A stretch of 64,000 nucleotides of DNA from Mangifera indica (taxonomy: Eukaryota; Streptophyta; Magnoliopsida; Sapindales; Anacardiaceae). Location: the NCBI RefSeq assembly GCF_011075055.1, contig NC_058153.1:12276001-12340000 (forward strand). The letters run 5' to 3'. Positions 13,144-26,145 of this stretch are shown here, in pieces (positions within the stretch are counted from its first letter, which is position 1; each line of letters starts with the position of its first letter). The notes beneath the pieces are model-generated. The model ran no database searches and was not told the origin of the DNA. It saw only the letters and a list, made by a program, of their open reading frames with translations. A program made the position numbers and the translations under genes.

Positions 13144-14432
13144 CAAATGACTATTTCCTACCCAAGGTTTGATGAAATGACATTTTTTCACCTATTTAGT
13201 TTGGAAAAGCCAGTTTCCACCTATAGGTCAAAATCAATTGTTAATTTTTATAGTTAAAACATATTTATATTATTTTATTCAAATATTATAATATGTTATT
13301 TTGTGGGGTGTCAATGTTATTTTTTAAAAAACTTAGGATAAATGAGTATTTTCCTATCTTATTTGAGAAATTATTATATTTACCTCATATATTTTCAAAA
13401 TATAACATAATCTCAATAGTTTGTAATACAACATTTACATCCCTTATTTAAAGAAAAAAATTTTTTAGTTGAAATTAATATAAAATAATGTATAAAATTA
13501 TTTAATGAAATTTTAGGAGTAAAATAAATTCCCATCCATCTATTAACTTTTTTATAAAGTTTGAGGGCTTTCTTTTTTTTTTTTTGTCTCTTCAGAAATT
13601 TTATAAAAAAGTTAACACAATTTATTAAGAAATTTAACAGATGGATGAAAAATTTAAGTGTAAAGTGTTTTATACCCCTTTTATATATATATATGCATAC
13701 ACACAAAACTTGAACTTGTGTGATATATGAATTAATGTAAATAAATTAATCTTGATCATGTTTCTCACTTATCTATCAAAGTCAGTTGTTAATTTTATTA
13801 CTTAAAGACAATTTTGTTATTTTACTCAAATATTATAATAGTATTGTCTTGTGGGGTGTCAATTTTTTTTTTTTAAATTGCTATGGGTAAATGAGTGTAT
13901 TCCCAATCTTATTTGGGAAATTATCATATCTATCTTATATTTTTTTAAAATATAATATAATCTCAATCGTTTGTAGTATAACATTTACATCTCTTATTTA
14001 TTGTGTATTTTAGGAATATAATTGAAAATTTTGAAACTATTGAGAGATATACTGAAATTTTAAAAATTTTAGAAAGCCCCAAACTTTTTTCAAATTAAAA
14101 AACCCTTAAAATTTCATGAACACCTTCAATATTTTTAAAAATTATAATTTACTCTCAAACATATGATTATATATCATTAACATCACGATCTATATTTGTA
14201 TTAATGATTTTTTATTATTTTTAATTGAAATTAATTAGGGTTATTTAATAAAATTTTAGGAGTAAAATGTAATTTAACTTTATATTTTTTTTGTCTCTTC
14301 GATAATTTTATAAAAAAGTCAACAAAATTTGTTAAGAAATTTAACATAAGGGTGGGAAATTGGCTTTTCTAAGCTTAATGTGTGGGAAATAATCATTTTG
14401 TCAAAACTGAGGTGGGAAACAGTCATTTGGCC
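13144..14432. mobile_element. Second copy of the Mutator-like element, left end deleted
   Basis: Paralog of 7,302-8,617. The right end (GTCATTTGGCC) and the following TAATAAATA at 14,433-14,441 are preserved. At the left, about 26 bp spanning the target duplication and the first element bases are missing between two CAAAT motifs, consistent with a microhomology deletion. Flanks on both sides also match the first copy, so the copy arose by segmental duplication rather than a second insertion. Confidence 0.7.
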
Positions 14433-15129
14433 TAATAAATAATATTGAATTATAATTATATATAACATGAAATGAATATATAAAATACATATAAAATAAA
14501 TGTGTAAATAAAATAATATATATATGTTATATTTTATTTAATTCTTTGAAATGTAACTGTCACTTATGAATCTATTGAAAGAAATATTGAAATTTAAAAA
14601 GTTTCAAAAATACTTTCAAACTTTTTAAATTAACAAAAACACTTGAAAAAATCATTAACACCTCCAAAATTTACAAAAATTACAAAACACTCCCAAGCAT
14701 AGATTATACATCATTGACACCCTTATTTATATTATAGTTATAATTTTTTTATTTTTAATTGAAATTAGTGATATAAAAAATTATTTAATAAATTTTGGGG
14801 ACAAAGTGTTATTTGGTTTGAGGGTTTTTTTGCCTTTTCAATAATTTTATTAAAAAAATATGACAAATGTTTTGATAAATTTAGCATATGAGTGAGAAAT
14901 GGTTTTAGTCTATACATAATATTAAAAAATACAGTTTACAGTTTGGTTTGGTTTGAAAACTTTTAAATTGCATACCAAAATCGTAAATTGTTCTTCCAAA
15001 ATTTATTAATCGAAATCAAACTGTTTTATGAGCCAAACCAAACCAAAAAAAATAATTTTTGAATAATTCTATCTGATTTTACTATTTGAACTAATTTATA
15101 CACACCATATTTTGATATTTTAATAGTGG

Positions 15130-15610
15130 GTGAAAAAGATTAAATTAAATAAATTAAAGCAATGAGCCTCCTTATAAGATTCTTTCAAACACAAGTCTTG
15201 GTCAATGGTTCTTAAGGCGGTGAAGGTTTCTTGGAATTCCAAATTTGAACTCATAATGCAATCAATCTTTCACAAGTCCAAGCAATGATCATTGATAGAC
15301 TTGGAAAATTAGGAGTATTGCTCTTAATTTTTAGAAATAAAAATGTTTAAACTTCAAATGTTCATGATTACATTCATAAAAGTGAAAAGAAATCATGTTC
15401 ATTAATAGTCTTTATGTCAACAACCAATGAACCTGTATGCCTTGCTTCCAAAAATTCTCAAATAGTGGGCTTGACTTGGAAAATTTAGGCTATGCTCATA
15501 GTACTGATAGAAAAAGTTGATAGTCTTTTAAGCCAATATATACTCAAAAGTCTTAGAAAAAAAATTACCAAGACTAAACGTGCATTAAAAATGTATAAAC
15601 TTCTAATAAA
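15130..15610. repeat. Repeat block S, copy 3 (degenerate)
   Basis: Matches 1,375-1,860 and 9,520-10,030 with more substitutions and gaps, and without a clean copy of the conserved core. Non-coding. Confidence 0.65.
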
Positions 15611-16440
15611 TAAAAAGTTCAATTTATTTTCATGATTTACTATTGAAGACATTCATAAAATAGCTTTAATCAATACAAGTAAGATCCTGTGAATTCATTA
15701 TATGTTTTTTCACATTAACTAGGGTGGTAAATAAGCAACCAGTTTACATTAACTTGGAAAATAAAAAAGTTCACATTTACCCAAGTGATAGGATTGACAA
15801 TTTTTAACACAACTTGTTAATTCGATATAAAAAAATCGGTTAAGATTAAGTTTTTTTATATGAAATTTATTTCGAATCAACCGATATAAGTCGAAATTAA
15901 ATTAGAGTGTTAGAGTTCATACGAAAATAACCGATACGATCTGAATAAACTCAAATATTTTGAAGAAATGTTACTTTAATAAAATTTGTTAAAAATAAAT
16001 TATAGAAATATTGAAAAGCAATATTAACAACAGAAGACAAATTAAAGTTTTAATAAAACCTCAAAAAACCTTAAGCAGATCTCATTTTAGGATGAAAGAT
16101 TCATGAAGAAAAGCGTTCAAGATATACTTGCATTGGACAACTTCTTCAGTCTTCGTGATTACATTGTTCAATGTTATCAAACTGATGAGTTCATAATTTT
16201 CCATCTAAGTTACTAATTAGTAATTACATTGTTCTATAGATTCTTTTATTACTATTGTTATTATTTTTTAATAATTGGTGAAAAAAGATTATATTGAGTA
16301 AATTACTTTGTACAAAATACTTTCACAGGAAATACTTCATACAAATAAGATTAATATTTTTAAATTTACAGTGTCACATCTACAATAAATGTTGCTAATT
16401 AATCTGTATGGTGAATGAATTCCAAATGAAGATTTATATA
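15611..16440. other. Gene-free spacer
   Basis: AT-rich sequence without recognised coding potential. It contains relatives of the repeats at 20,040-20,240 (GATTATATTGAGTAAATTAC) and, at its right edge, CCAAATGAAGATTTATATAA, a local repeat into which the adjacent LTR appears to have inserted. Confidence 0.5.
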
Positions 16441-16444
16441 ATAT

Positions 16445-17204
16445 CTATCTCAATAACTCTTTAATATGAACCAATGTCTATTAACAACTAAACAATTTGA
16501 ATCGGGCTTCAACTTCATCCTATTGTGACCACAGATTCGCATGGTTAGCGATGTCTATCAATATACTCATAAGATATATATTCTACTATGTTTAAGAGTG
16601 ACAAATCTTCTATTGATCTACCATAACCTTTATGTTAATCTCAATATGTTCAACCACCACCTTTATGGTTACCATTTTATAACGACATGTTAAGTGCCAT
16701 CAAACCATATTAATGCTTATATAAGACGGTTTAATGATCTCAAGTTTAAAGATCACATGTACCCATAAGTTAAATGATATATTTCACAGACACTAGAACA
16801 ATTATTTATACAAAAATCCTTATATTGGGTTTGTTCGGTGAACAGGCCTACTACACCCATGTGTTATATCACGCTGTTGGCAAATAGCTTTGATATGTGA
16901 GAACTGTCACTATGATTTGGTGGATTTGTTTAACACTATGATAATCCTATCATTATTTGTGCGTTTGGTTAAAGTAATGTTGAGATTATGTACGTTTCTA
17001 AAATGACCATTTAATGTGTACATAAGATTTCCACAATCAATTGTCTGATCCCTTTGAAGCAATTCTACCATTCAAATGACATGATTGTACAAACATAAAG
17101 TAAACACATACAATATGAATAATCAAATAATTCATTTTATTAACAATGAATAAAATATTACAAATCACATCATATCCTATTAGCTCTAGGGCACAACCCT
17201 AACA
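16445..17204 (-). mobile_element. Probable solo LTR of a Copia-type retrotransposon
   Basis: Read on the minus strand the segment begins TGTTAGGGTTGTGCCCTAGA, a typical start of a family of plant Copia LTRs. It interrupts a local repeat that is continuous near 2,235, 10,432 and 20,236 (CCAAATGAAGATTTATATAA). A short direct repeat ATAT (16,441-16,444 and 17,205-17,208) may be the remains of a target duplication. The far end lacks the expected CA, so the boundary there is uncertain. No internal domain or second LTR adjoins it. Confidence 0.5.
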
Positions 17205-17384
17205 ATATTTAATAGCTAACAAGTTTGCACAACTGAAACTTATTTCCAAATATCATATGTGATACATATCAACAAGAACTTCAAGTCAAAATCCCATTGG
17301 CTTTGAGGGGTTAAAATCTCTCAGAAGTGAATCTTCCAAGTTGGATTGCATAACTTTCTTTTATAGGTTGCTCGATCTTAAGTA

Positions 17385-17715
17385 GACATGTCAATAAGTC
17401 AGGTTGGGTCGGGTCAGACCAAAATTTTCATGACCTGCCATGCCATGGGTTGTGTTGGGTCAATGTTTGCAAAAAATGCAAGCCCTGATGAGCTATGTCA
17501 ACCCATGAAATTTGAAGTCCCAAGACTCAACCGATAACATGGTAGGTCACACCTCTGTGAGTTGTTTGGCATGCTACCAAAATTGATTTGCATATAGTTT
17601 TATATATTTTAAATTTTTTAAAATTTCCGTTGTTTTTAAATTTATTTGCCATTGCTAGGCTGGCCCACAAGCCTTCTCGATTAATTTTCATATATATCTT
17701 TCATTCCTCGTGACA
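17385..17715. repeat. hAT-like remnant and empty site paralogous to 4.49-5.56 kb
   Basis: Begins TAGACATGTCAATAAGTCAGG, similar to the end of the hAT-like element at 4,522, and contains GGGTCGGGTCAG-type motifs. From 17,512 it aligns to the flanks of that element without the 857-bp insertion. It probably represents a second, older hAT-type element that once contained the target site. No coding capacity. Confidence 0.5.
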
Positions 17716-19560
17716 TTTTAGATACGTTATTTAGTCAATAAAGACATGCTTTTTTATTGAATTTCTTTTGATTGTATCCTCATGGTAAGCTTTTTTTTTT
17801 TTTTAAATAACATTTCAAAGCATAATTAAGATAGTCCACAAATAAAACAATTAGATTTGAAATTGAGTCAATAAACTTGAAAATTTGAACAAAGAGAAAA
17901 AGAAAAAAAAAAGTTTTTTTAAACTTCTTTGGTTTTGGGGTTTATAAGTTTAAAAGATTCAATATGTTACAAAAACTATTGCTTCCTGTAATTTTTCACA
18001 GACTTAGATAATATCCCTATGGTTTCTTTACTATTATTATTAAGGAAATATTTTTTATATTTCAACAGTAGGTGAAAAATATTATATTGAGTAAATTAAA
18101 GCATTGGGCCCCCTTATAAGATAATTTCAAACACACAAGTCTTAGTAAATGGTTGTTAAGATGGTGGAGCCTTTTGGAATTCCACATTTTAACTCATAAT
18201 GCAATAAGTGTCTCTCAGGTCTAGATAATGATTGTTGATAGACTTGAAAAATTAGGAGTATTTCATTTAATTTAATAAAAAAGTGTAAACTTCAAATATT
18301 TATGATTACATCCATAGAAGTGAAATGAACCCATGTTCATTATGGGTCATGTCTAATAATTTAAGATCACTTTAAGAAAGATTTAATAGTCCTTTATGTC
18401 AATAACCAATGAAATTGTAATGCCTACTTTCCATAAATTCTCATGTAGCTGGCTTGACTTGGAAAATGAGACTATGTTTACAACATTGTTAGAAAAAGTT
18501 AATAGTGCTCCAAGTCAATAGTCAATATAATTGAAATAATAAATAAAAAAAGAGGCAATTGTTGCATTCACATTGACTCAAAAATCTAAAAAAAAAAAGA
18601 TAAAACGTGAATCACACATGTACAAGCTCCCAATAAATAAAAAAAGTTCAATTTGTTTTCATAATTTACTATTAAAGAAATTTACAAAATATAGCTTTAA
18701 TCAGCATAAGTAAGATTCTATGAAATCGTTATATGTTTCTTTAATTACATTAACTAGGGTAGTATGTTTCGTAAAATAACAATTTATAAATTATTTGTAA
18801 TTAAAATACAAGTTTTTCCTAAAATAACAATTTATAATTATTTGTAACTAAAAAAATTAGTTACAAAACATTAGGTTTACCTTTCGTTTACAGCTAAAAA
18901 TTTAGTTGTCAAAATCTAATTAATTGTAAGTAAATTTTTAGTTAGAAAAAATTAATTTTATTTACACATTCCTCGACTAACATTATAGTTGCCGAGCAAA
19001 TATATTTACATTTAAAATTTTAGTTGCTAAAATAGCCAAAAGGATGAAACAATTTTGCAATGAAACATTTAGTTGCCAAAATGAAATTATTTATAACTAA
19101 AATGTTTGTGGTAAAACATAAGTTTTTCTCTATCTTGCAACTAAAAATTTAATTGTCAAAATATAATTACTTGCAACTAAAAAATTAGTTGTAGAAAATA
19201 AACTTTAGTAGCCTATAATTTTCTTCCACCAAAAAAATTAATTTTTAAAAAATGGAATTAATTTTGGTGATTAAATTCATTTTAGTTGTTATAGGTCAGT
19301 TTTTGCAACTATTTTTAATTAATAGTAAAGCAGTTAGTTGCTAATTGTATGTTTTTTCGTACAATTGCACATTATCCCTATAGTTTCTTTACTATTATCA
19401 TTAAGTAAATATTTTTATATAAGGATGTGTACGGCTAATTTGATGCGGTTTAAGAATATTTTTAAATAAAATTAAAAAAATTTTAAACCAAACAAAATTA
19501 TTTTAGCTTTTAAACTAAATCAAAATTAAAAAATATAGTTTATTTCAGTTTATTTTAGTT
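17716..19560. repeat. Segmental duplicate of 11.2-13.0 kb (blocks R5 and the TTAGTTG element)
   Basis: Collinear with about 11,205-13,000 at an offset near 6.51 kb. It starts inside block R (GATACGTTATTTAGTCAATAA), carries the conserved core at 18,554 and continues through the TTAGTTG-subrepeat element. No gene. Confidence 0.8.
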
Positions 19561-20720
19561 GTTGATGGTCTTCTAAGTCTATGTAATTGGAATATTAATA
19601 GAGTACAAATATGAATGAGAAAAAGGCAATTGTTGCATTCATATTGACTCAAAAAGCCTCAAAAAAAAAAAAAAAAAAAAAAAAGAAGAAGAAGAAGAAG
19701 ACAAACGTGAATCGAATATGTACAAGCTCCCAATAAATTAAAAAAAATTTAAATTTGTTTCCATGATTTACTATTGAAGAAATTCATAAAGTATAGCTTT
19801 AATCAATACAAATAAAATCTTATGAAATCGTTATATGTTTCTTTAATTACATTAACTAGGGTAGTAAATAAGCAGTGTAGTTGTCAACCAATTTACATTA
19901 ACTTGGAAAATATGGTATAAAATTATTTAATAAAATTTTAGGAGTAAAGTGTTATTTACCCTTTATATATATATATATAAAACTATATATACAAATAATA
20001 TTGGATATTATTTTATATTAAAATTTTAATTATTTAATTATATAATAATATATTATTATTATTAGGGAAAACATTTTTTTAATAGTTGCTGAGAAAAGAT
20101 TATATTGAGTAAATTACTTTGTACGAAACCATTCTCAGAAAATACTTTGTACAAATAAGATTAATATTTTTAAATTTGCAGTGTTACATCCAGAATAACT
20201 GTTGCTAATTAATCTGAACGGTGAAAAAACTGCAAATAAAGATTTATATAATAATTTTTTCACAAGATAATGAAAAGAGAGAACAGGAATGGAAAGAAAA
20301 TTATGCCTACAAAATGTGCCAACTCCAATTTAAAGCAATAAAGCGAGAAAAAGAGGCAATTGTTGCATTCACATTGACTCAAAGTCTAAGAAACTGTACA
20401 AACGCAAAAATGAAAAGTTGATTGTTGCCTAAGGCAGCATATATGGAAAGGTAGATAACTCAGTAAATTTGAATTTTACGTCCAAAATGTGTTTGGTATT
20501 TTTAAATTAGACAAACAAAGTAATTATAAATTATAATAATTAAGCATATATTAAAAAGTAATATTACGCATACAAATTATATTTATTATAAAAACAATCT
20601 TTAACAAATTGATGTGAAAATTCTACTTTTTTTTCGTATATATGGATAATATTATTCATTTATTAATTTCCTTTTATTTTAGTTGTTTTATTTTTATTTA
20701 ATGTATATTTTATTGTTTGG
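19561..20720. other. Gene-free repeat mosaic upstream of the RLP gene
   Basis: Contains two further cores (19,625 and 20,355), a poly-A tract followed by GAA triplets (about 19,660-19,701) and the block TTGCCTAAGGCAGCATATATGG with downstream sequence. That block and what follows recur at about 62,560-62,850 and 63,770-64,000. No gene. Confidence 0.6.
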
Positions 20721-20730
20721 AGACTGAGAG

Positions 20731-20866
20731 TTGACCAAAGTATTAATACTTTTTAATTGCGTTACTAAAAAGTTGTTGATTTTAAATAAAAGAAGAAAAA
20801 ATATTTTATTAATGGAAAACACGTGGAAATCCAAGAGAAATGAGGGTCTTATTGAAATATAAATAG
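20731..20866 (+). promoter_or_regulatory. RLP promoter: W-box, G-box, TATA box
   Basis: TATAAATAG lies at 20,858-20,866, about 65 bp before the chosen start codon, which leaves room for a short leader. A G-box hexamer CACGTG is at 20,820-20,825 and a W-box core TTGACC at 20,731-20,736. W- and G-boxes are common in defence- and stress-responsive plant promoters; the functional role here is inference. The ATG at 20,868 sits only two bases after the TATA motif and so cannot be the start. Confidence 0.6.
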
Positions 20867-20930
20867 AGTGAGGGCATTGTGTTGTGAGTCACAAGAGCTA
20901 GCAATATATAGTTTATTATACGGATCAAAA

Positions 20931-23900
20931 ATGGGTTGTAAGTGGATTTTGATGTTGTTAATAATGAAGTTGGTTTGTTTGGGTGAGTGTTGTCTGGATG
21001 AAGAGAGAAGTGCCCTTCTGCAACTTAAACCTTTTTTCAATTATTATGATTCTAATCACGAATATCTCAAGCTTTACAATTGGGTAGAGAATTCAGATTG
21101 CTGTGCATAGGAAATGGTTGAATGCGACAACATCAATGGCAGAGTCATCGAACTCTATCTTTTTGGAGAAAGTTATTGGGATCTGAAAGAGTCTCGATAT
21201 CTAAATGCATCTTTGTTTTCTCCTTTCCAACAACTACAGAGATTGTATTTAGATAGCAATAATATAAACAGTTGTGTTGAGAATGAAGGTCAATTGTCTT
21301 CCTCCTTTGAACTTTATTATTTCCATATTTAGCATCATATCTATTTTTCTGTTAATTTCTTTACATCTATCTAGTGTCATATGATTTTAATAAAATCTAC
21401 AAATTCCTTAAAAATTTTTCCTTTGCAATTAAATTGCTCAAAACCTTAGATTTTTGGTAGCCAACAACATATATTATTTGTAAGCATTTACTAAAAATAT
21501 TGAGAAAGGTCCTCACTTATATTCTGGGAATAATTTTGTGATACATTATAGGATTATATACATGAAGCAATTTATTGGCTTGAAAATGTTTGATCAGTTG
21601 CAGGTTTTGAGAGGCTATCAAGGCTAAGAAACTTGGAGGAACTACGTTTAACCAAAAACAAATTCAATAATAGCATCTTATCATCTCTAGCCAAACTCTC
21701 CTCATTAAAAATATTGTATCTAGATGAGAATAATTTGAACGGGAGCATTAATATTCAAGGTAATCCATAATTTCAAATATTTGTTCTTTTTCTTTTTTGT
21801 TTTGTTGAATTTATGATATAATTAGACATTTTAAATTAAATATATTAAACAGTACTTAATCTTGTGAAATTGTTTGACTATTTTTAGGTTTGAGTAATTT
21901 GGAGTATATCAATTTAAGTGGTAACAACCTCAGCAATACAATATTATCATTTTTGAGTGATCTCTCTTCATTGAAATCTTTGTATTTGAATGAAATTGGA
22001 TTGAATGGAATTATTGATGTTGAAGGTAAGTACGATAAAATTCCTCATGTTCTTATGATCAATTTTTAATCAATTTTGTTTCATTTATCACTAGGAGTAT
22101 ATTCCTTGAAGAATTTAGAGGAACTGGACATGAGCAATAATAAGATTGACCAATTTGTAAACTCCAAAGGTACATAATGATTTCTGTTTCATTTCTTGGT
22201 ATATATTACATTGAAGATTGTTGATTATAAATTTAGTTTTTTGATGTATAGATCATGGAGGCTTGAAGAACTTGATTATCCTTTATCTAAATGAAATGGA
22301 AACCACTAATGCAACTGCCCTTTTCCTATCAACATTGATGTCATTCTCCTCCTTGAAGACGCTTTACCTTTCATATAATAATGTTACTCAAATAGAGATT
22401 ACTCAAGGTAAGAAATAAGTTAAAGTTATGATGCTAAAACAAAATTTCTGACAATTTTTCAATTACTTATCTAGTGTTATTTTAACAGAGTTGCACAATG
22501 TGACCAATGGCTTGGAAGAATTGACCTTGAATTCTAATAAGCTCCATATAAACTTTCCAAAAATTGTTAAAACTTGTCCTTCACTGAAATATTTGTCAAT
22601 GCAAGGTTGTGAGTTCAACGGCTTCTCAGAAATTGAAGGTATATACATGATTGTGTGACGTGCTATTGAGATCAATTTCCATATATATAACCTAGAGTCA
22701 TTTTAAATATGTTGCTCTGTTACAACAGAGTTGCAGAATTTGACTAGCTTGGAAGAATTGTACTTGGATGGTTCTAAGCTCCCTAGAAGCTTTCTACAAT
22801 TTGTTGCACCTTTTACTTCATTGAAAGTTTTGTCAATGAGGAATTGTGAGTTCAATGGCATCCCGCAAGTTCAAGGTAAATAAAAGATTAATTACAATGT
22901 GCTATATATTCAACTTTATTATATGTGCAATGAAGTTCACGAAAATTCTTGTCAATATTGTAGGTCCCCTTAATCTACAAAATTTGGAAAGTTTGGACAT
23001 GGAATATACTACTCTCAACACAAGCTTTTCTAAAATCTTTAGGCCGACAACTTCTCTTAAAACATTATCATTGTCTCACTGCGGACTCAGTGGCACATTG
23101 GCTAACCAAGGTTAGTAATTTGCTTATATTCTTTCTCCTCCCCAAGTCAAAATTAGTTATAACTACAATGACCTAATGAGAATATAAAGAAATTACAAGT
23201 ATTAATACACATAAAATGGTTTTTAATTTTAAGCTTGGAGATTACTATTCTACATTCTATTGACATTGGATTCTTCACAAATAAAAGACATGTTTCATTA
23301 CAGGCTTCTGTGAGCTGATGGATTTGGAAGAGTTGGATATTAGTTGTAATGATTTAAGGGGTGTCTTACCTCCATGTCTTGCAAATTTGACTTCACTTCG
23401 ACAATTAAATATATCTTCCAATCAAATTATTGGAAACATCTCCTCATCTCCTCTTGATAACCTAGAATCCATTGAAGTTCTCTGCATTTCAGACAATCTT
23501 TTTCAAATCCCAATTTCACTCTATCCATTTTTTAATCTTTCAAACCTCAAAAAGTTCACGAGTGAAAATAACCAAATTTATGTTGAAACAATGTCATATT
23601 CCATGACCCCAAAATTCCAATTAAATACCATCAATTTATTTGGTTATGGAAGTGTTGGCCCTTTTCCAAAATTTCTTTACCATCAACATGACTTACAATA
23701 TGTTGATCTCTCTCACATTAACTTGACTGGAGAATTTCCATATTGGCTATTGCACAACAATACCCAATTGAAATCACTTAGACTCGTTAATAATTCTCTT
23801 TTAGGGAGTTTCCAGCTATCATTTCAATCTCACATGAATTTATCAATACTAGATATCTCCTTAAATTTCTTCCATAGTCAAATTCTGATGAATATCGATG

Positions 23901-25465
23901 CAAAACTACCAGGGCTAATACTGTTAAACATGTCTGGAAATGATTTCAATGGTAACATTCCATCTTCTCTTGGTAACATGAGTTCCTTGCTAAGTCTAGA
24001 CATATCAAACAACAACTTATCTGGTGAAATACCTGAACAGTTAGTCATAAGTTGCTTCTTCCTAAGAGAACTTATTCTTTCAAACAACAATTTGCAAGGC
24101 CAAATCTTCTCTAATAATTTTGGCTTGACAGAGTTACAAAGTTTACAATTGGATGACAACCATTTTAGAGGAAAGATTCCAGAAAGTTTGTTAAATTGCT
24201 CTATTTTGCAAGTGTTACATCTCTATGATAACAATCTCTCAGGTAAGATTCCAAGATGGTTTGGAAATCTATCATATTTAGTTGATATAGTGATGTTTAA
24301 TAATCAACTTGAAGGTCTACTTCCAAAGGAACTTTGTCAATGTCAAAATCTTGAAATTTTGGATCTTTCAGAGAACAATATATTTGGAAGTTTACTGCCT
24401 TGTCTTAGCCTTTCAAATATCAGACAGGTTCATTTGTCGAGAAATAGATTAAGGGGACAATTAAAAGATGCTCTCTACATTAATAGTACAACCTTGGAGG
24501 TCTTAGATCTTAGCTATAACCACCTAGAAGGGAAAATTCCTAATTGGATCGGGAAACTTTCGTCCTTAAGTTACTTAACCTTAAGTAACAATAATCTTGA
24601 AGGTGAATTACCTACTCAATTATGCAATTTGGGAAAATTACGTTTGATAGATCTTTCTCAGAACAATTTTTATGGTAAAATTCCTTCCTGCCTAAATTTT
24701 ACTGCCCTCTATAAAGGAAATGAGAATGATGAAAGTTTAATTTATGAATTACCACTTTTCGTTGTAGTTGAAGTCATTGAAGTTATGACAAGGGGAGCTG
24801 AAGAGTCAATACAGTTCACTACTAAAACTATATCCTACTCTTACAAAGCAAAAATGCTCACATTTATGTCTGGAATTGATCTTTCATGTAATAAATTATT
24901 TGGTGAAATTCCTCATCAAATTGGAAACCTTACAAGGATTCATACTCTTAATCTTTCTCATAATAATTTGACAGGATCAATTCCAAAAACATTCTGAAAC
25001 CTCAAACAGATTGAGAGTTTAGATCTTTCTTACAATAATTTGAATGGGAATATCCCTTCTGAACTAGTAGAGATAAACACTTTGTCTGTATTCAGTGTGG
25101 CATACAATAATTTGTCAGGCAAAACACCTAAAATGATTGGACAATTTGCAACCTTTGAAGAGAGTAGCTATGAAGGAAATAAATTTCTTTGTGGATTGCC
25201 ATTGAATAAAAGTTGCTATCCGTTGGAATCACCATCGTTGGCACCAAAAGCTTCATCAATTATTAAGGGAGATGATAGTAATTTTATTGATATGGACATT
25301 TTCTATATAAGTTTCGTGGTGACCTACATAGTTGTGCTTATAGCATTCGCGACAATTTTGTATGTGAATCCATATTGGCGACAGACATGGTTTTATCTTA
25401 TGGAGATGTGGACGCTCTCTTGCTACTACTTTGTTATTGATCATCTCACACTTTTTTGTCGTTGA
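20931..25465 (+). pseudogene. LRR receptor-like protein (RLP), nine exons, two nonsense codons
   Basis: Encodes a plant extracellular LRR receptor-like protein without kinase, of the class that senses pathogen or developmental ligands with a co-receptor. Exons: 20931-21288, 21604-21759, 21888-22025, 22095-22169, 22252-22407, 22489-22638, 22729-22875, 22964-23110 and 23304-25465. All eight introns have GT-AG borders and phase 1, giving 1,163 codons. Visible in order are a signal peptide (MGCKWILMLLIMKLVCLGEC), the N-cap region with paired Cys, about two LRRs per small exon (one in exon 4), many LRRs plus an island in exon 9, a C-cap, an acidic stretch, one membrane helix and a short tail beginning NPYWRQTWFYL. 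Two in-frame stops break it: TAG at 21,108-21,110 (codon 60, where the cap normally has Trp) and TGA at 24,995-24,997 (codon 1,007, inside an LRR). No frameshift or splice-site loss was found, so inactivation looks recent. Confidence 0.85.
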
Positions 25466-25717
25466 ATTGTATTGTAATATGTACGTATGTCAACTTTTTA
25501 TATTTCAATATAAGGTTTTAAAGTCAAGTTATATAATAAATTTGTTGAACCATATAAATGCAGTTTAGAAACATATACAAAATTCTATAGTTTATTAAAT
25601 CTATACCGATAGATTCAAGAATATTCTCCCTGCTTCCTTCCCATTATGCTGAATTTATTCCTTGATTGAACGATTCCCTTGTAGCATTATTTTACTGCCT
25701 CATACAACTCTGAATGA
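25466..25717. other. RLP 3' flank
   Basis: Probable 3' untranslated region and flank of the RLP gene. AATATAA at 25,507 is a weak polyadenylation-type motif. Nothing else recognised. Confidence 0.4.
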
Positions 25718-25814
25718 CTAGGATGAGTTTCCCAAACTGCCCTCAAGCTCTCTGCCCCTATTTTCCTCGGCTGCAATCTCCCTCGGGCTGTCTTCCGTTA
25801 TCTTCTTTTTGGGC
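25718..25814 (-). CDS. Possible last exon of an unrecognised minus-strand gene
   Basis: On the minus strand an acceptor (TTTGCAG) at 25,815-25,821 precedes an open frame of 31 codons and a TAG stop at 25,718. The predicted end is charged (PKKKITEDSPREIAAEENRG then a short acidic tail). The base composition is clearly richer in G+C than the surroundings, which supports coding use. I do not recognise the family. It may belong with the exon-like pieces at about 26,150-26,330 and 26,866-27,000, but I could not join them in one frame, so the gene may be broken. Confidence 0.35.
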
Positions 25815-26145
25815 CTGCAAACATAAGCTTTAGTAATTAGGCTTCCATCATCATCTCTTCGTTTTCAATTACTCGTGTGCTAGAAAGGACACATCACCAA
25901 GTCATTTTAAATTCAATATCATGCATGCTCACATGAAAATTTCAAAAATATAACAAGGGATTAAGAAAAGGTTTCATCACCATGCTTATATATTTTAACA
26001 CGAGCTCTATAAACCTTAGATTTTCTTAGGCTACTTCCATAACTTAATACCAATCAAATATACGACACGGCAATGATCCAAATTTATAGTGAGTAGAACA
26101 GATTGAAACAACTATAACCCAATCATATCAAATAAAAGTTTACCT

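Noticed and set aside
20868..20930. Upstream in-frame ATG as RLP start
   Set aside because: It sits two bases after the TATA box, and starting at 20,931 gives a standard signal peptide.
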